NCBI RefSeq assembly: GCF_000236565.1
Contig: NZ_AHAM01000068.1
Span: forward strand, 1-44,667
Length of the DNA: 44,667 nucleotides
From: Mesorhizobium alhagi CCNWXJ12-2
GTDB lineage: Bacteria > Pseudomonadota > Alphaproteobacteria > Rhizobiales > Rhizobiaceae
Direction of reading: 5' to 3'
The notes beneath the pieces were generated by a model. That model saw only the letters and a list, made by a program, of their open reading frames with translations. It searched no databases and was not told where the DNA came from. This document shows positions 18,673 through 27,169 of this stretch, piece after piece; position 1 is the stretch's first letter; the number at the start of each line of letters is the position of its first letter. The translations under genes and the position numbers were made by a program.

Positions 18673-19977
18673 ATGAGCGGTGGACACTCGACATACACGC
18701 CGAAAACGGGCCTTGGCCGCTGGGTCGATGCACGCATGCCTTTGCCGCGCCTGGTGTACGATTCATTCGTCTCCTACCCGGTGCCGCGCAATCTGAACTA
18801 CGCCTACACGTTCGGCGGCATTCTGGCGATCATGCTGGCGTCGCAGATACTCACGGGCGTCGTGCTGGCCATGCACTACACCGCGGAAACCACGCTCGCC
18901 TTCGCATCGGTCGAAAAGATCATGCGCGACGTGAATTCGGGCTGGCTTCTGCGCTACCTGCACTCAAATGGCGCGTCGTTCTTCTTCATCGCGGTCTACA
19001 TCCACATTTTCCGCGGCCTCTACTACGGCTCCTACAAGGCGCCACGTGAGCTGCTCTGGATTCTCGGCTGCATCATCTACCTGCTGATGATGGCTACGGG
19101 CTTTATGGGCTACGTGCTGCCCTGGGGCCAGATGAGCTTCTGGGGCGCGACCGTCATCACCGGCTTCTTCACGGCGATCCCGCTGGTCGGCGACTGGATC
19201 CAGCAATTGCTTCTGGGCGGCTTCGCGGTCGACAATCCGACACTCAACCGTTTCTTTTCGCTTCACTATCTGCTGCCGTTCATGATCGCCGGCGTCGTCA
19301 TTCTGCACGTCTGGGCGCTGCATGTTACCGGGCAGACCAACCCGACCGGCATCGAGGTGAAGTCCAAGACCGACACGCTGCCCTTCACGCCCTATGCGAC
19401 CTTGAAGGACGCGTTCGGCATGCTGGTTTTCCTGCTCGTGTTCGCGTACTTCCTCTTCTACATCCCCAATTATCTGGGCCATCCCGACAACTACATCATC
19501 GCTGATCCTCTGAAGACGCCGGCGCACATCGTGCCCGAATGGTATTACCTGCCCTTCTACGCGATCCTGCGCGCCATCACCTTCAACATCGGCCCGATCG
19601 ATTCCAAGCTCGGCGGCGTGCTTGCAATGTTCGGCGCGATCGCGGTGCTGTTCTTCGTGCCCTGGCTCGACACGTCCAAGGTGCGCTCGGCCGCCTACCG
19701 CCCCTTGTACAAGCTGTTCTTCTGGCTCTTCGCAGCGAACGCGCTGTTCCTGGGCTGGCTCGGCTCGCGTCCGGCGGAAGGCGCCTATGTGGTGATGTCG
19801 CAGATTTCGACGCTGTACTATTTCGGCTTCTTCCTCGTGATCATGCCGGTTCTCGGTTACATCGAGACGCCGCGGCGCCTGCCGAACTCGATCACCGAAG
19901 CGGTGCTTAAGAAGAACAAGATGGGTGGCGCCGCGCATCTGGCCCACGCGCCTGCGTCGCCGGAAATCAAAGGCTAG
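18673..19977 (+). CDS. petB: Cytochrome b of the bc1 complex
   Basis: 434 aa from ATG 18673, 17 bases after petA, preceded by CTGGGGGAT. Eight or so membrane helices. Heme-ligand histidines are in [26 protein letters not shown] and [11 protein letters not shown]; the quinol-site PEWY motif is at [17 protein letters not shown]. It is the quinol-oxidising, proton-translocating core of complex III in the inner membrane. Confidence 0.98.
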   Translation: MSGGHSTYTPKTGLGRWVDARMPLPRLVYDSFVSYPVPRNLNYAYTFGGILAIMLASQILTGVVLAMHYTAETTLAFASVEKIMRDVNSGWLLRYLHSNGASFFFIAVYIHIFRGLYYGSYKAPRELLWILGCIIYLLMMATGFMGYVLPWGQMSFWGATVITGFFTAIPLVGDWIQQLLLGGFAVDNPTLNRFFSLHYLLPFMIAGVVILHVWALHVTGQTNPTGIEVKSKTDTLPFTPYATLKDAFGMLVFLLVFAYFLFYIPNYLGHPDNYIIADPLKTPAHIVPEWYYLPFYAILRAITFNIGPIDSKLGGVLAMFGAIAVLFFVPWLDTSKVRSAAYRPLYKLFFWLFAANALFLGWLGSRPAEGAYVVMSQISTLYYFGFFLVIMPVLGYIETPRRLPNSITEAVLKKNKMGGAAHLAHAPASPEIKG

Positions 19978-20004
19978 TTGAGAATCTTGAGAGGGACTTT
20001 CGGA

Positions 20005-20865
20005 ATGAAGAAGATTCTCAACGGTCTTGCCGTGGCGGGCTTCGTCCTGGCCGGCGCGCTCGGCGCAGCCACCGCGCAGGAGGAGCACAGCGAGACCGAG
20101 CCCACGCACTTCCCGATCCACAAGCCGGAGGAGCAGAGCTGGTCGTTCGCGGGGCCTTTCGGCACCTATAACAAGGCTCAGCTGCAGCGCGGCCTGAAGG
20201 TCTACAAGGAGGTCTGTTCGGCCTGCCACTCGATGGAGCTGGTTGCGTTCCGCACGCTGGAGGGGCTCGGCTATTCGGAGGCCCAGGTCAAGGCGCTTGC
20301 CGCCGAATACGAGGCGACCGACGGACCTAATGCCGACGGCGAGATGTTTACACGGCCGGCACTGCCCTCGGACTATTTCCCTTCACCCTTCCCCAACCAG
20401 GAAGCGGCAGCCGCAGCGAACAACGGCGCCGCGCCGCCCGATTTCTCGCTGATCGCAAAGGCGCGCGGCGTCGAGCGCGGTTTCCCGCTGTTCGTGTTCG
20501 ACATCTTCACGCAGTATGCCGAGGGCGGTCCCGACTATATCCACGCGCTGCTGACCGGCTATGAAGAAGAAGCGCCGGCCGGCATGGAGATTGCGGAGGG
20601 TACCTACTACAATCCGTATTTCATCGCCGGCAAGTCATTGGCCATGGCTCCGCCGCTGTCGGACGGTCAGGTGACCTATGACGATGGTTCCCCCGAAACC
20701 GTGGACCAGTATGCCCGCGACATTTCTGCTTTCCTGATGTGGGCTGCCGAGCCGCATCTCGAAGCGCGCAAGCAGACCGGCTTCAGCGTCATGGCCTTCA
20801 TGATCCTGTTCACCGGCCTCGTTTACCTGACGAAGCGCAAGGTCTGGGCCGGCGTGGCGCATTGA
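20005..20865 (+). CDS. petC: Cytochrome c1
   Basis: 286 aa from ATG 20005, 27 bases after petB. A cleavable signal peptide (MKKILNGLAVAGFVLAGALG) leads to the periplasmic heme domain with CSACH at about 71-75. The axial methionine is probably in KSLAMAPPLSDG. A C-terminal membrane anchor (FSVMAFMILFTGLVYLTKRK) holds it in the bc1 complex, where it passes electrons to cytochrome c. A terminator follows. Confidence 0.97.
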   Translation: MKKILNGLAVAGFVLAGALGAATAQEEHSETEPTHFPIHKPEEQSWSFAGPFGTYNKAQLQRGLKVYKEVCSACHSMELVAFRTLEGLGYSEAQVKALAAEYEATDGPNADGEMFTRPALPSDYFPSPFPNQEAAAAANNGAAPPDFSLIAKARGVERGFPLFVFDIFTQYAEGGPDYIHALLTGYEEEAPAGMEIAEGTYYNPYFIAGKSLAMAPPLSDGQVTYDDGSPETVDQYARDISAFLMWAAEPHLEARKQTGFSVMAFMILFTGLVYLTKRKVWAGVAH

Positions 20866-20893
20866 GCGCTGGAAATCGTGGAACCGGATTTTG

Positions 20894-20920
20894 AAAGGGG
20901 CGCTCGCAAGCGCCCTTTTT
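20894..20920 (+). terminator. Rho-independent terminator of petABC
   Basis: AAAGGGGCGCT, loop CGCA, AGCGCCC, then TTTTT, 28 bases after the petC stop. The stop codon of the convergent MazF gene overlaps the T-tract, so the hairpin may serve both strands, more weakly on minus. Confidence 0.9.
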
Positions 20921-21255
20921 CATGTGCCGAACAGGAATCGGATCGCGGTCGCCATGCTTGTTTGATCTTGTTGGGCCAGTGTCCCGATCCGCCCGATTAT
21001 CAAATCTTCGGCGACGGTGAACAGCTTCATTCGGGCGAAGCATGGCGAGCGCAGCCCAGCCTCGGCAAACGCCGCGATGTGCAAATCGCTTGCCCATCTC
21101 GTATTGCTTGCGGTTGTGACCATCGCAGTCACCGCGTGCAGGTGTGCGTTATTAAAATCGCGGTCCGTTAGGACGATGGCTGGACGTTGCTTCTGACCGC
21201 GTTTTTCGGTGAATGGAAATTGCACCAGGATGACGTCATAGCGGTCGTAGGTCAC
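20920..21255 (-). CDS. MazF/PemK-type toxin (endoribonuclease)
   Basis: 111 aa from GTG 21255, with GAGG seven bases upstream; this start overlaps the upstream partner gene by 20 bases. The fold signature is DVILVQFPFTEKRGQKQRPAIVLT (split: DVILVQFPF, TEKRGQKQRPAIVLT), with the conserved Arg-Pro-Ala and the later MVTTASN segment. MazF toxins cleave mRNA or tRNA in a sequence-specific way and are held by a co-transcribed antitoxin. The gene lies between petC and apt. Confidence 0.9.
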   Translation of the reverse strand: MTYDRYDVILVQFPFTEKRGQKQRPAIVLTDRDFNNAHLHAVTAMVTTASNTRWASDLHIAAFAEAGLRSPCFARMKLFTVAEDLIIGRIGTLAQQDQTSMATAIRFLFGT

Positions 21256-21595
21256 CAAAGGCCTCTTCGTCTTCCGCCGAGTACCATTCCTCGAATGTCG
21301 TGTCAGCGAGACGAAGCCATGCGTCTTCTTCGTCATCCGGCCAACTGACGCGTACTTTCTCGCCACGTCTTTCCTGTAGACGCTTCCAAACAGTCGCCAT
21401 CGCGCCTACCGGCTTTATGCCCAAGGTCGGGCGTCCATCGGCACCTGTGCGCATTCTCGCCCACTTGCCGACGATGCCATCGACAGCCAGATTTATTGTT
21501 TCTTCCTCGGGAAGATTGACCACTGCATTGTAAAGCGCCGGACTTGCTTTCAGATGTTTCGCCCAGATGACATCGTCGCGGATCTCGATCAGCAT
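21236..21595 (-). CDS. Probable antitoxin of the MazF-type toxin, unusual type
   Basis: 119 aa, ATG at 21595 with GGGAG upstream, overlapping the toxin gene by 20 bases. Position and overlap mark it as the antitoxin. It does not show the short AbrB-type MazE pattern. Instead there is a central GIVGKWARMRTGADGRPTLG region and a long acidic tail (WPDDEEDAWLRLADTTFEEW, then YSAEDEEAF) that could cover the toxin's RNA groove. Family not recognised. Confidence 0.8.
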   Translation of the reverse strand: MLIEIRDDVIWAKHLKASPALYNAVVNLPEEETINLAVDGIVGKWARMRTGADGRPTLGIKPVGAMATVWKRLQERRGEKVRVSWPDDEEDAWLRLADTTFEEWYSAEDEEAFGDLRPL

Positions 21596-21622
21596 CGTCC
21601 ATCTCCCTTCAGGCTACAGATA

Positions 21623-21641
21623 GGGTGGGGTGAGGGTGGGG
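21623..21641 (+). other. Putative G-quadruplex motif
   Basis: GGGTGGGGTGAGGGTGGGG: four G-runs with loops of 1, 3 and 1 bases, made of two AGGGTGGGGT repeats (21622-21631 and 21633-21642). It lies 27 bp upstream of the antitoxin start and about 90 bp before apt. Confidence 0.55.
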
Positions 21642-21733
21642 TCAAGCGACGAATTGCCGTGCCTTATTGCGCACGCCGCTTCCATTGATCGCGGCCAATG
21701 TCTAGAACGAATTGGTCCAAAACAGGATGCTCC

Positions 21734-22279
21734 ATGAAATCCTCACTCGAAGACACGCTCCTTTCGGCGATCCGCACCATTCCGGACTATCCGAAACCGG
21801 GGATCATGTTTCGCGACATCACCACTCTGCTCGGCAATGCGCGCGCGTTTCGCCGCGCCATCGATGAACTGGTGCATCCCTACGCCGGGACCAAGATTGA
21901 CAAGGTTGCCGGCATCGAGGCGCGCGGTTTCATCCTCGGCGGCGCCATCGCCCATCAGCTTTCATCCGGCTTCATCCCGATCCGCAAGAAGGGGAAGCTG
22001 CCGCACGAGACCGTGCGCGTCGCCTACAGCCTCGAATACGGACTGGACGAGATGGAGATGCACAAGGACGCCGTGGCGGCCGGCGAAAAGGTGATCCTCG
22101 TCGACGACCTGATCGCTACCGGCGGCACGGCGGACGGCGCTGTCAGGCTTCTGCGCCAAATGGGCGCCGACATCGTCGCGGCATGCTTCATCATCGATCT
22201 GCCGGAGCTCGGCGGGCGCAGGAAGCTTGAGGCGCTGGATGTGCCGGTCAGAACGCTGATCGCGTTCGAGGGGCATTGA
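21734..22279 (+). CDS. apt: Adenine phosphoribosyltransferase
   Basis: 181 aa from ATG 21734, with AGGA eight bases upstream. The PRPP-binding loop [17 protein letters not shown] and the N-terminal [19 protein letters not shown] are diagnostic. It makes AMP from adenine and PRPP in the cytoplasm. Its TGA stop overlaps the TTG of a small membrane-protein gene. Confidence 0.97.
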   Translation: MKSSLEDTLLSAIRTIPDYPKPGIMFRDITTLLGNARAFRRAIDELVHPYAGTKIDKVAGIEARGFILGGAIAHQLSSGFIPIRKKGKLPHETVRVAYSLEYGLDEMEMHKDAVAAGEKVILVDDLIATGGTADGAVRLLRQMGADIVAACFIIDLPELGGRRKLEALDVPVRTLIAFEGH

Positions 22280-22491
22280 AGGTGGGGCCTACTCACTTCG
22301 GAACTGCGTTGATAGGTGCTGTCCTGGGACTCCTCCTGATCTTCGTGGTGGAGGTCCTTACTTTTGTCGGTCCGGTCGTCACGATTGCACTTTTGGTCGG
22401 CAAGCGGAGCATGTCCGCTGCTCTTATCTGGGGCGCGTTGACCTGTCTGGCTTGGCTATTTCGGCTGGGAATCTGGATGCGGTGGTTTTGA
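22276..22491 (+). CDS. Small two-helix membrane protein
   Basis: 71 aa. Two hydrophobic helices (about 10-33, [18 protein letters not shown], and 46-62, [16 protein letters not shown]). The start is TTG 22276, overlapping the apt stop and preceded by GAGGGG; GTG 22282 is an equally good start. Probably translationally coupled to apt. No family recognised. Confidence 0.6.
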   Translation: MKVGPTHFGTALIGAVLGLLLIFVVEVLTFVGPVVTIALLVGKRSMSAALIWGALTCLAWLFRLGIWMRWF

Positions 22492-22503
22492 GCAGCCGCG
22501 TCG

Positions 22504-22974
22504 TTACCCCACCTTCACCAGCACGGCGCTTTCGAACTCCAGCACCTTGTCGCCGGTCGAATCGAATGCATCGGCGCGGAGGGTCAGGAGCCGCCAACCC
22601 CGACGCGATGCGATAGGACGGTGCGCCACGCCGGTGCGGGTGAAGCTGACGGTTTCGCCCGCATAGACGGGTTTCAGCCATTTCAGATTCTTGAAGCCGG
22701 GCGAGGGGCCGAATTCGGGACGTGGGCCGGGGCCCCGCCAGCGTCTGCCCTCCGTTTCCATGCCGGTCGCCAGATTGTATTTCATCCAGGTCGCCGCCGT
22801 ATGCCAGCCGGACGCGCAGAGACCGCCGAAGACGCTGTTCTTCGCAGCGGATTCGTCGATATGAAAAGGCTGCGGATCATATTTCCTGGCGAACGCCTTG
22901 ATGGCGTCCGCTTCGAATTTGTGCGAGCCGAGCGGAGTGGTGACGCCGATGCCGAAAAACTCGTCGAGCGTCAT
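22504..22974 (-). CDS. MaoC family dehydratase
   Basis: 156 aa from ATG 22974, overlapping the upstream MaoC gene by 4 bases. The hot-dog hydratase motif is in FARKYDPQPFHIDESAAKNSVFGG (split: YDPQPFHIDESA, then KNSVFGGLCASGWHT), with Asp and His as catalytic pair. It probably hydrates or dehydrates an acyl-CoA thioester; the exact substrate is unknown. The pair of MaoC genes may form a heterodimer. Confidence 0.93.
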   Translation of the reverse strand: MTLDEFFGIGVTTPLGSHKFEADAIKAFARKYDPQPFHIDESAAKNSVFGGLCASGWHTAATWMKYNLATGMETEGRRWRGPGPRPEFGPSPGFKNLKWLKPVYAGETVSFTRTGVAHRPIASRRGWRLLTLRADAFDSTGDKVLEFESAVLVKVG

Positions 22975-23432
22975 GCGAAGACCTCGCGCTTCAGGAACAT
23001 TCCGATGTTTTCGAGTTCGAACACCTGCTCGCCCTTCTGATTGAACAGTTCGTGTCGGCAGGTGACGAAGCCGAGGCTGGGCCGCGATTTCGACACGCGC
23101 TTGGCAAGGACGGTGCTGCGGCCGGTTAGTGTGTCGCCGGCGAGGACCGGTCTTTTCCAGCGGACATATTCGATGCCGGGCGCGCCCTGCGACGTCGAAT
23201 CGAGCAGGAACGCGTCGCACATCATCCGCATGAATATCGCGCATGTGTGCCAGCCAGACGCGGATAGGCCACCTAGAATACTGGCCTTGCCCGCTTCTTC
23301 GTCCAGATGCATCGGCTGCGCGTCGAACTCGCTCGCGAATTCGATAATCTCTTCGGGGGTCACAAGTTTTGAGCCGAGGTCGATGGAGGCGTCCTCGCGA
23401 AAATCCTCATAGGCCCACTTCTTGGCGGTCAT
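22971..23432 (-). CDS. MaoC family dehydratase
   Basis: 153 aa from ATG 23432. The same motif as its neighbour is visible: FASEFDAQPMHLDEEAGKAS then ILGGLSASGWHT, with the catalytic Asp-His. The paralogue downstream overlaps by 4 bases. Located after corA and ychF on the minus strand, about 100 bases beyond corA. Acyl-CoA hydratase activity is inferred from the family. Confidence 0.93.
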   Translation of the reverse strand: MTAKKWAYEDFREDASIDLGSKLVTPEEIIEFASEFDAQPMHLDEEAGKASILGGLSASGWHTCAIFMRMMCDAFLLDSTSQGAPGIEYVRWKRPVLAGDTLTGRSTVLAKRVSKSRPSLGFVTCRHELFNQKGEQVFELENIGMFLKREVFA

Positions 23433-23534
23433 GCCCGAAATCCTGTTCAGATTTGAACCTTCATAATGGTGGGATCGGCCCAATGCGGCAAGCACATGTC
23501 GAGAAAAGCCTTGGGCCAGAGCCAGTACCGGGGC

Positions 23535-24509
23535 TCAGAGCCAGCCGCGGCGCTTGAAATACCAGAAGGGAAGAACCGCCGACAGGACCATGAGCGCCAG
23601 CGCAAAAGGATAGCCCAGCAGCCATTTCAATTCGGGCATGACGTCGAAATTCATACCGTAGACCGAAGCAACCAGCGTCGGCGGCAGGAAGACGACCGCG
23701 GCGACGGAGACGATCTTGATGATGGCGTTCTGCTCGATGTTGATCATTCCGAGCGTGGCATCCAGCAGGAACGTGATCTTCTGCGACAGGAACGCAGCGT
23801 GATCGGACAGCGATTCCACGTCCCGCGCAAGCGTCTTCACCCTGCCGCGCACATCCTTGTCGCTCCCCCGCTGCATCGTCGCCTGACCAAGAAAGCTGGA
23901 CAAACGTTGCAAGGTCAGCAGGCTGTCCTGGATCTTGGACACCAGATCCTCCTTGCGCCCGATCCGGCGCAAAACGATCTGAAAGCCACGGTCGCGCTTC
24001 GAAGCCTTCTTTTCGGCGGGATGAAAGATGTCGTGCGAAATCTCGACGACCTCTCGACTGGCGCGTTCGAGTATATCCGCAACACGGTCCACTATCGCCT
24101 CCAGCAAGGCGATCAGGATCGTTTCGCCGCTGGTGCAGCCGGTGTCGGCCTTTTCGGCCCGCGCAGGAAAGGTCTCAAAGGCCCGCGGCTGATGATAGCG
24201 GATGGTGATCAGACGGTTTTCAGAAAGCACGAAAGTCACGGGCGACATAACCGGGTGGTCGCCGTCGGCCTGGGCGGGCAGGATGGCGGTCATGAAGAAC
24301 GCGCCGTTTTCGGTGTGGAGCCGCGACGAGATCTCGATCTCTTCCATCTCCTCGCGCGTAGGAATGCCGACGCCGATCCAGTTCTCGATAGTCTCTTCTT
24401 CCTCCTTCGTAGGATCAAAGAGGTCCGCCCAGACGACCTCTCCCTTGTGGGCGAGAAGATCGCCGGTGGCGCGCAGCCGTCCCTTGTCCACGACGAATGC
24501 CTTGATCAT
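23535..24509 (-). CDS. corA: CorA-type magnesium/cobalt transporter
   Basis: 324 aa. A soluble N-terminal domain leads through a long helix to two C-terminal membrane helices. The ion-selectivity motif GMN is at residues 285-287 (SVYGMNFDVMPEL), and the protein ends in basic KRRGWL. The pentameric channel imports Mg2+ through the inner membrane. It starts 28 bases after the ychF stop, so it may be read from the same transcript. Confidence 0.95.
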   Translation of the reverse strand: MIKAFVVDKGRLRATGDLLAHKGEVVWADLFDPTKEEEETIENWIGVGIPTREEMEEIEISSRLHTENGAFFMTAILPAQADGDHPVMSPVTFVLSENRLITIRYHQPRAFETFPARAEKADTGCTSGETILIALLEAIVDRVADILERASREVVEISHDIFHPAEKKASKRDRGFQIVLRRIGRKEDLVSKIQDSLLTLQRLSSFLGQATMQRGSDKDVRGRVKTLARDVESLSDHAAFLSQKITFLLDATLGMINIEQNAIIKIVSVAAVVFLPPTLVASVYGMNFDVMPELKWLLGYPFALALMVLSAVLPFWYFKRRGWL

Positions 24510-24537
24510 GCCGGTTCTCCCGCCTGGTGGGATATCG

Positions 24538-25641
24538 TCAGGTATTGAACTTGAACAGCATGACGTCGCCGTCCTGCACGACGTATTCCTTGCCCTCGTC
24601 GCGCGCCTTGCCGGCTTCCTTGGCGGGAACTTCGCCGCCGAGCGTCACAAAGTCGTTGTAGGCGATTGTCTGGGCACGGATGAAGCCGCGCTCGAAATCC
24701 GTATGGATGACACCCGCCGCCTGCGGTGCCTTGGAACCCTTGTGGACGGTCCAGGCGCGGGTCTCTTTCGGCCCTACGGTGAAAAAGGTGATGAGATGCA
24801 GCAGTTCGTAACCGGCGCGGATGAGCTTGTCCAAGCCAGGCTCTTCCAGGCCGAGATCGGCCAGGAATTCCTTGGCCTCCTCGTCGTCAAGCTGCGCCAC
24901 CTCGGCTTCGATCGCGGCCGAAATGACCACGGTGCGCGCGCCCTGGCCGGCCGCCATTTTCTCGACAGCGCGGGTATGCTCGTTGCCCGTTGCGGCATCG
25001 GCCTCGGAGACGTTGCAGACATAAAGGACCGGGTGCGAGGTAAGGAGATTGAGGCCTTGCAGGATGGCCAGATCCTCGGCCGCGATTCCGTCGAGCAGGA
25101 TGCGCGTGGGCTTGCCGTCCTGCAGCAGCGACAACGCCTGCTCCATCATCGGCAGAACCGTCAACGCTTCCTTGTCCTTGCCACTGGCGCGCTTGCGGAA
25201 CTGGACGATGCGCCGTTCCAGGCTTTCGAGGTCGGCGAGCATCAACTCGGTCTCGACTGTCTCGGCGTCGGCGACAGGATCGATCCTGCCTTCGACATGC
25301 GTGATGTCGTCATCCTCGAAACAGCGCAGCACATGCACGATGGCGTCGACCTCGCGTATGTTGGCCAGGAACTGGTTGCCCAGCCCTTCGCCCTTGGAAG
25401 CGCCGCGCACCAGGCCGGCAATATCGACGAAGGAAATGCGGGTCGGGATAATCTCCTTCGACTTGCCGGCAGCCGCCAACTTCTGCAGCCGCGGATCGGG
25501 CACCGCAACTTCGCCGGTATTCGGCTCGATGGTGCAGAAAGGATAATTGGCCGCCTGCGCGGCGGCAGTCCGCGTCAGCGCGTTGAAAAGCGTCGATTTG
25601 CCAACGTTGGGCAAACCAACGATGCCGCATTTGAAACCCAT
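24538..25641 (-). CDS. ychF: Redox-regulated ATPase YchF (OBG family)
   Basis: 367 aa. G1 loop GLPNVGKST at 9-17, G3 DIAGLVRGASKGEGLGNQF, and the atypical NVSE in place of NKxD, which explains YchF's preference for ATP. The C-terminal TGS domain ends DVMLFKFNT. It binds ribosomes and modulates stress responses. Its ribosome binding site (AGGA) overlaps the TAG stop of vapC, so it is likely expressed with vapBC or from a promoter inside it. Confidence 0.97.
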   Translation of the reverse strand: MGFKCGIVGLPNVGKSTLFNALTRTAAAQAANYPFCTIEPNTGEVAVPDPRLQKLAAAGKSKEIIPTRISFVDIAGLVRGASKGEGLGNQFLANIREVDAIVHVLRCFEDDDITHVEGRIDPVADAETVETELMLADLESLERRIVQFRKRASGKDKEALTVLPMMEQALSLLQDGKPTRILLDGIAAEDLAILQGLNLLTSHPVLYVCNVSEADAATGNEHTRAVEKMAAGQGARTVVISAAIEAEVAQLDDEEAKEFLADLGLEEPGLDKLIRAGYELLHLITFFTVGPKETRAWTVHKGSKAPQAAGVIHTDFERGFIRAQTIAYNDFVTLGGEVPAKEAGKARDEGKEYVVQDGDVMLFKFNT

Positions 25642-25652
25642 TTTGTCCGGTC

Positions 25653-26117
25653 CTATCGGGAGAAGAGAATTTGGTCAGGGCTATGGGCGAAAGGGTTGAC
25701 GATCGTCAAGCTTTTGCCTCGCCCGAGCTCGATGCGCTGTCCATCGGACAGATCCTCGGTCAAGAAATAAGTGCAGCCGAGGTCGAGCGCGGAAGCAAGC
25801 AACAGACTGTCCCACCAGCTGAAAGCTGTCCGGACGTGGATCAGACGGGCGAGCGACGACTGCTCAGGCGTGATCGGTGCTTTCCCGAAAACACCGAACG
25901 CGTCGATGATTGAAAACACCGTCGCCGGAGAATCGAACCATTTCTTTCTGAGCAATACGTGAGCGACCTCGTTCAGCACCTGCAGATTAGTCCTTGCCCG
26001 TTGCTCTTCCGCGATGCGCTTAAGCGTAGCGCCCGCAATCGCCGCTTTCTCCGGCTCGTGACGGTCGTGGAGGTAGATCAGGACGCTGGAATCCACGAAG
26101 ACGTCAGCGTCGGGCAT
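25653..26117 (-). CDS. vapC: VapC-type PIN domain toxin
   Basis: 154-aa PIN-domain ribonuclease. The acidic Mg2+ site is complete: D9 (VFVDSSVLIY), E50 (LQVLNEVAHV), D103 (SWWDSLLLASA) and D122 (LTEDLSDGQ). VapC toxins cleave tRNA or rRNA. It overlaps vapB by 14 bases and ends 11 bases before ychF. Confidence 0.93.
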   Translation of the reverse strand: MPDADVFVDSSVLIYLHDRHEPEKAAIAGATLKRIAEEQRARTNLQVLNEVAHVLLRKKWFDSPATVFSIIDAFGVFGKAPITPEQSSLARLIHVRTAFSWWDSLLLASALDLGCTYFLTEDLSDGQRIELGRGKSLTIVNPFAHSPDQILFSR

Positions 26118-26352
26118 TTCGCTCTTCGCGCGTTGGCATGCGGCCGTTCTCAGTTACATCCCACATCGGCCCGGCGAGGATACGCTCTATCGCCTCCAGT
26201 TGAGGATTGCGCGCTCCGGTCTGCGTGCCATCTGTGTTATCCTCTCGCAACTTGTCCGCGATATAGCGGGAGAGGCTTTTCTGTGCCTCAGCCGCCCTAA
26301 TGCGCGTCGCGCGATAGAGCTTGTCGTCCATGGAGATAGTTACGTTTTTCAT
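26104..26352 (-). CDS. vapB: VapB-type antitoxin with ribbon-helix-helix N-terminus
   Basis: 82 aa. The N-terminus MKNVTISMDDKLYRATRIRA followed by SLSRYIADKLRE is a ribbon-helix-helix DNA-binding domain; the charged C-terminus (RMPTREERNARR) would wrap the toxin. A perfect inverted repeat just upstream is a good candidate for its operator or for translation control. ATG 26352. Confidence 0.9.
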   Translation of the reverse strand: MKNVTISMDDKLYRATRIRAAEAQKSLSRYIADKLREDNTDGTQTGARNPQLEAIERILAGPMWDVTENGRMPTREERNARR

Positions 26353-26357
26353 TTCAG

Positions 26358-26390
26358 CTCACGGAAACACGAATTTCATGTTTCCGTGAG
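26358..26390 (-). promoter_or_regulatory. Perfect 12-bp hairpin in the vapBC leader
   Basis: CTCACGGAAACA (26358-26369) and TGTTTCCGTGAG (26379-26390) are perfect inverted repeats with a 9-base loop. In the minus-strand RNA the 3' arm ends GTGAG, five bases before the vapB ATG, so the probable ribosome binding site lies in the stem. It may be the VapB operator or an RNA switch. Confidence 0.7.
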
Positions 26391-26394
26391 AATT

Positions 26395-26414
26395 AATCCG
26401 GCTGACGCCGGATT
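26395..26414 (-). terminator. Hairpin after pth
   Basis: AATCCGGC, loop TGAC, GCCGGATT: a perfect 8-bp stem, 17 bases after the pth stop. There is only a short AATT after it on the minus strand, so termination is partial at best. Confidence 0.45.
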
Positions 26415-26431
26415 TCAAGTCTCCCAGCAGG

Positions 26432-27145
26432 TCAATCCCTGCCAAAGAGCCGTTTCAACATTGCGGCCATCGGCCCCGTCTCGGGAGCCTTCACGGCGGG
26501 AGGCTGCTGGCGCGCCTGACGTATGTGGCTCTGCTGTTTCGGGGCAGGGCGGTCCGGCTCCGGCTTCGCCTTGCCGCCGCCGGAAACGGCAAGGCTGACC
26601 TTGTTCATGAAACTCGAATCCTCGCCTTTGACCAGGAGTTCGGCACTTCCCGCGATTGCGTCCAGCAGGGGCTCCAGCCACTCCTTGTCGGATTTGGCGA
26701 AGTCGCCCAGCACGTACGGCGAGACCAACTCCTTGATACCGGGATGGCCGATGCCGATGCGCACGCGGCGATAGTCTTTCCCGATATGCTGGTCGAGCGA
26801 GCGGATGCCGTTATGGCCGCCCGCACTGCCGCCGACTTTTACCCGCACCTTGCCGGCCGCCAGGTCGAGTTCGTCGTAGAATACCGTGAGATCGGCCGGC
26901 CGTAGCTTGTAGAACCGCATCGCCTCGCCGACCGATTGGCCGGACAGGTTCATATAAGTCTGGGGCTTGATGAGGATGACCTTCTCGCCGCCGAGATTTC
27001 CCTCGGCGACGAGGCCCTGGAACTTCTTCGACCATGGCGAAAAATCATGGCGGCGGGCAATCGCGTCCGCCGCCATGAAGCCGACATTGTGCCGGTGATT
27101 GGCGTATTTCGCGCCCGGATTGCCAAGACCAGCAAAGAGAAGCAC
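26432..27145 (-). CDS. pth: Peptidyl-tRNA hydrolase
   Basis: 237 aa. N9 (GLGNPGAKY), catalytic H19 (NHRHNVGF) and the FYDELDL aspartate form the active site, with [14 protein letters not shown] further on. It frees tRNA from prematurely released peptides. A Pro/Lys/Gln-rich tail of about 45 residues ending MLKRLFGRD makes it longer than the E. coli enzyme. It lies 24 bases after rplY, as in other Rhizobiales. Confidence 0.97.
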   Translation of the reverse strand: MLLFAGLGNPGAKYANHRHNVGFMAADAIARRHDFSPWSKKFQGLVAEGNLGGEKVILIKPQTYMNLSGQSVGEAMRFYKLRPADLTVFYDELDLAAGKVRVKVGGSAGGHNGIRSLDQHIGKDYRRVRIGIGHPGIKELVSPYVLGDFAKSDKEWLEPLLDAIAGSAELLVKGEDSSFMNKVSLAVSGGGKAKPEPDRPAPKQQSHIRQARQQPPAVKAPETGPMAAMLKRLFGRD

Positions 27146-27169
27146 GGCTTCGGCCTCCGGGTTGCGAGA

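Noticed and set aside
18964..20229. 421-codon minus-strand frame opposite petB
   Set aside because: Antisense of a clearly coding cytochrome b gene with charged low-complexity product.
23466..25770. Long plus-strand frames opposite corA and ychF
   Set aside because: Both minus-strand genes are intact and recognisable; the opposite frames show no motif.
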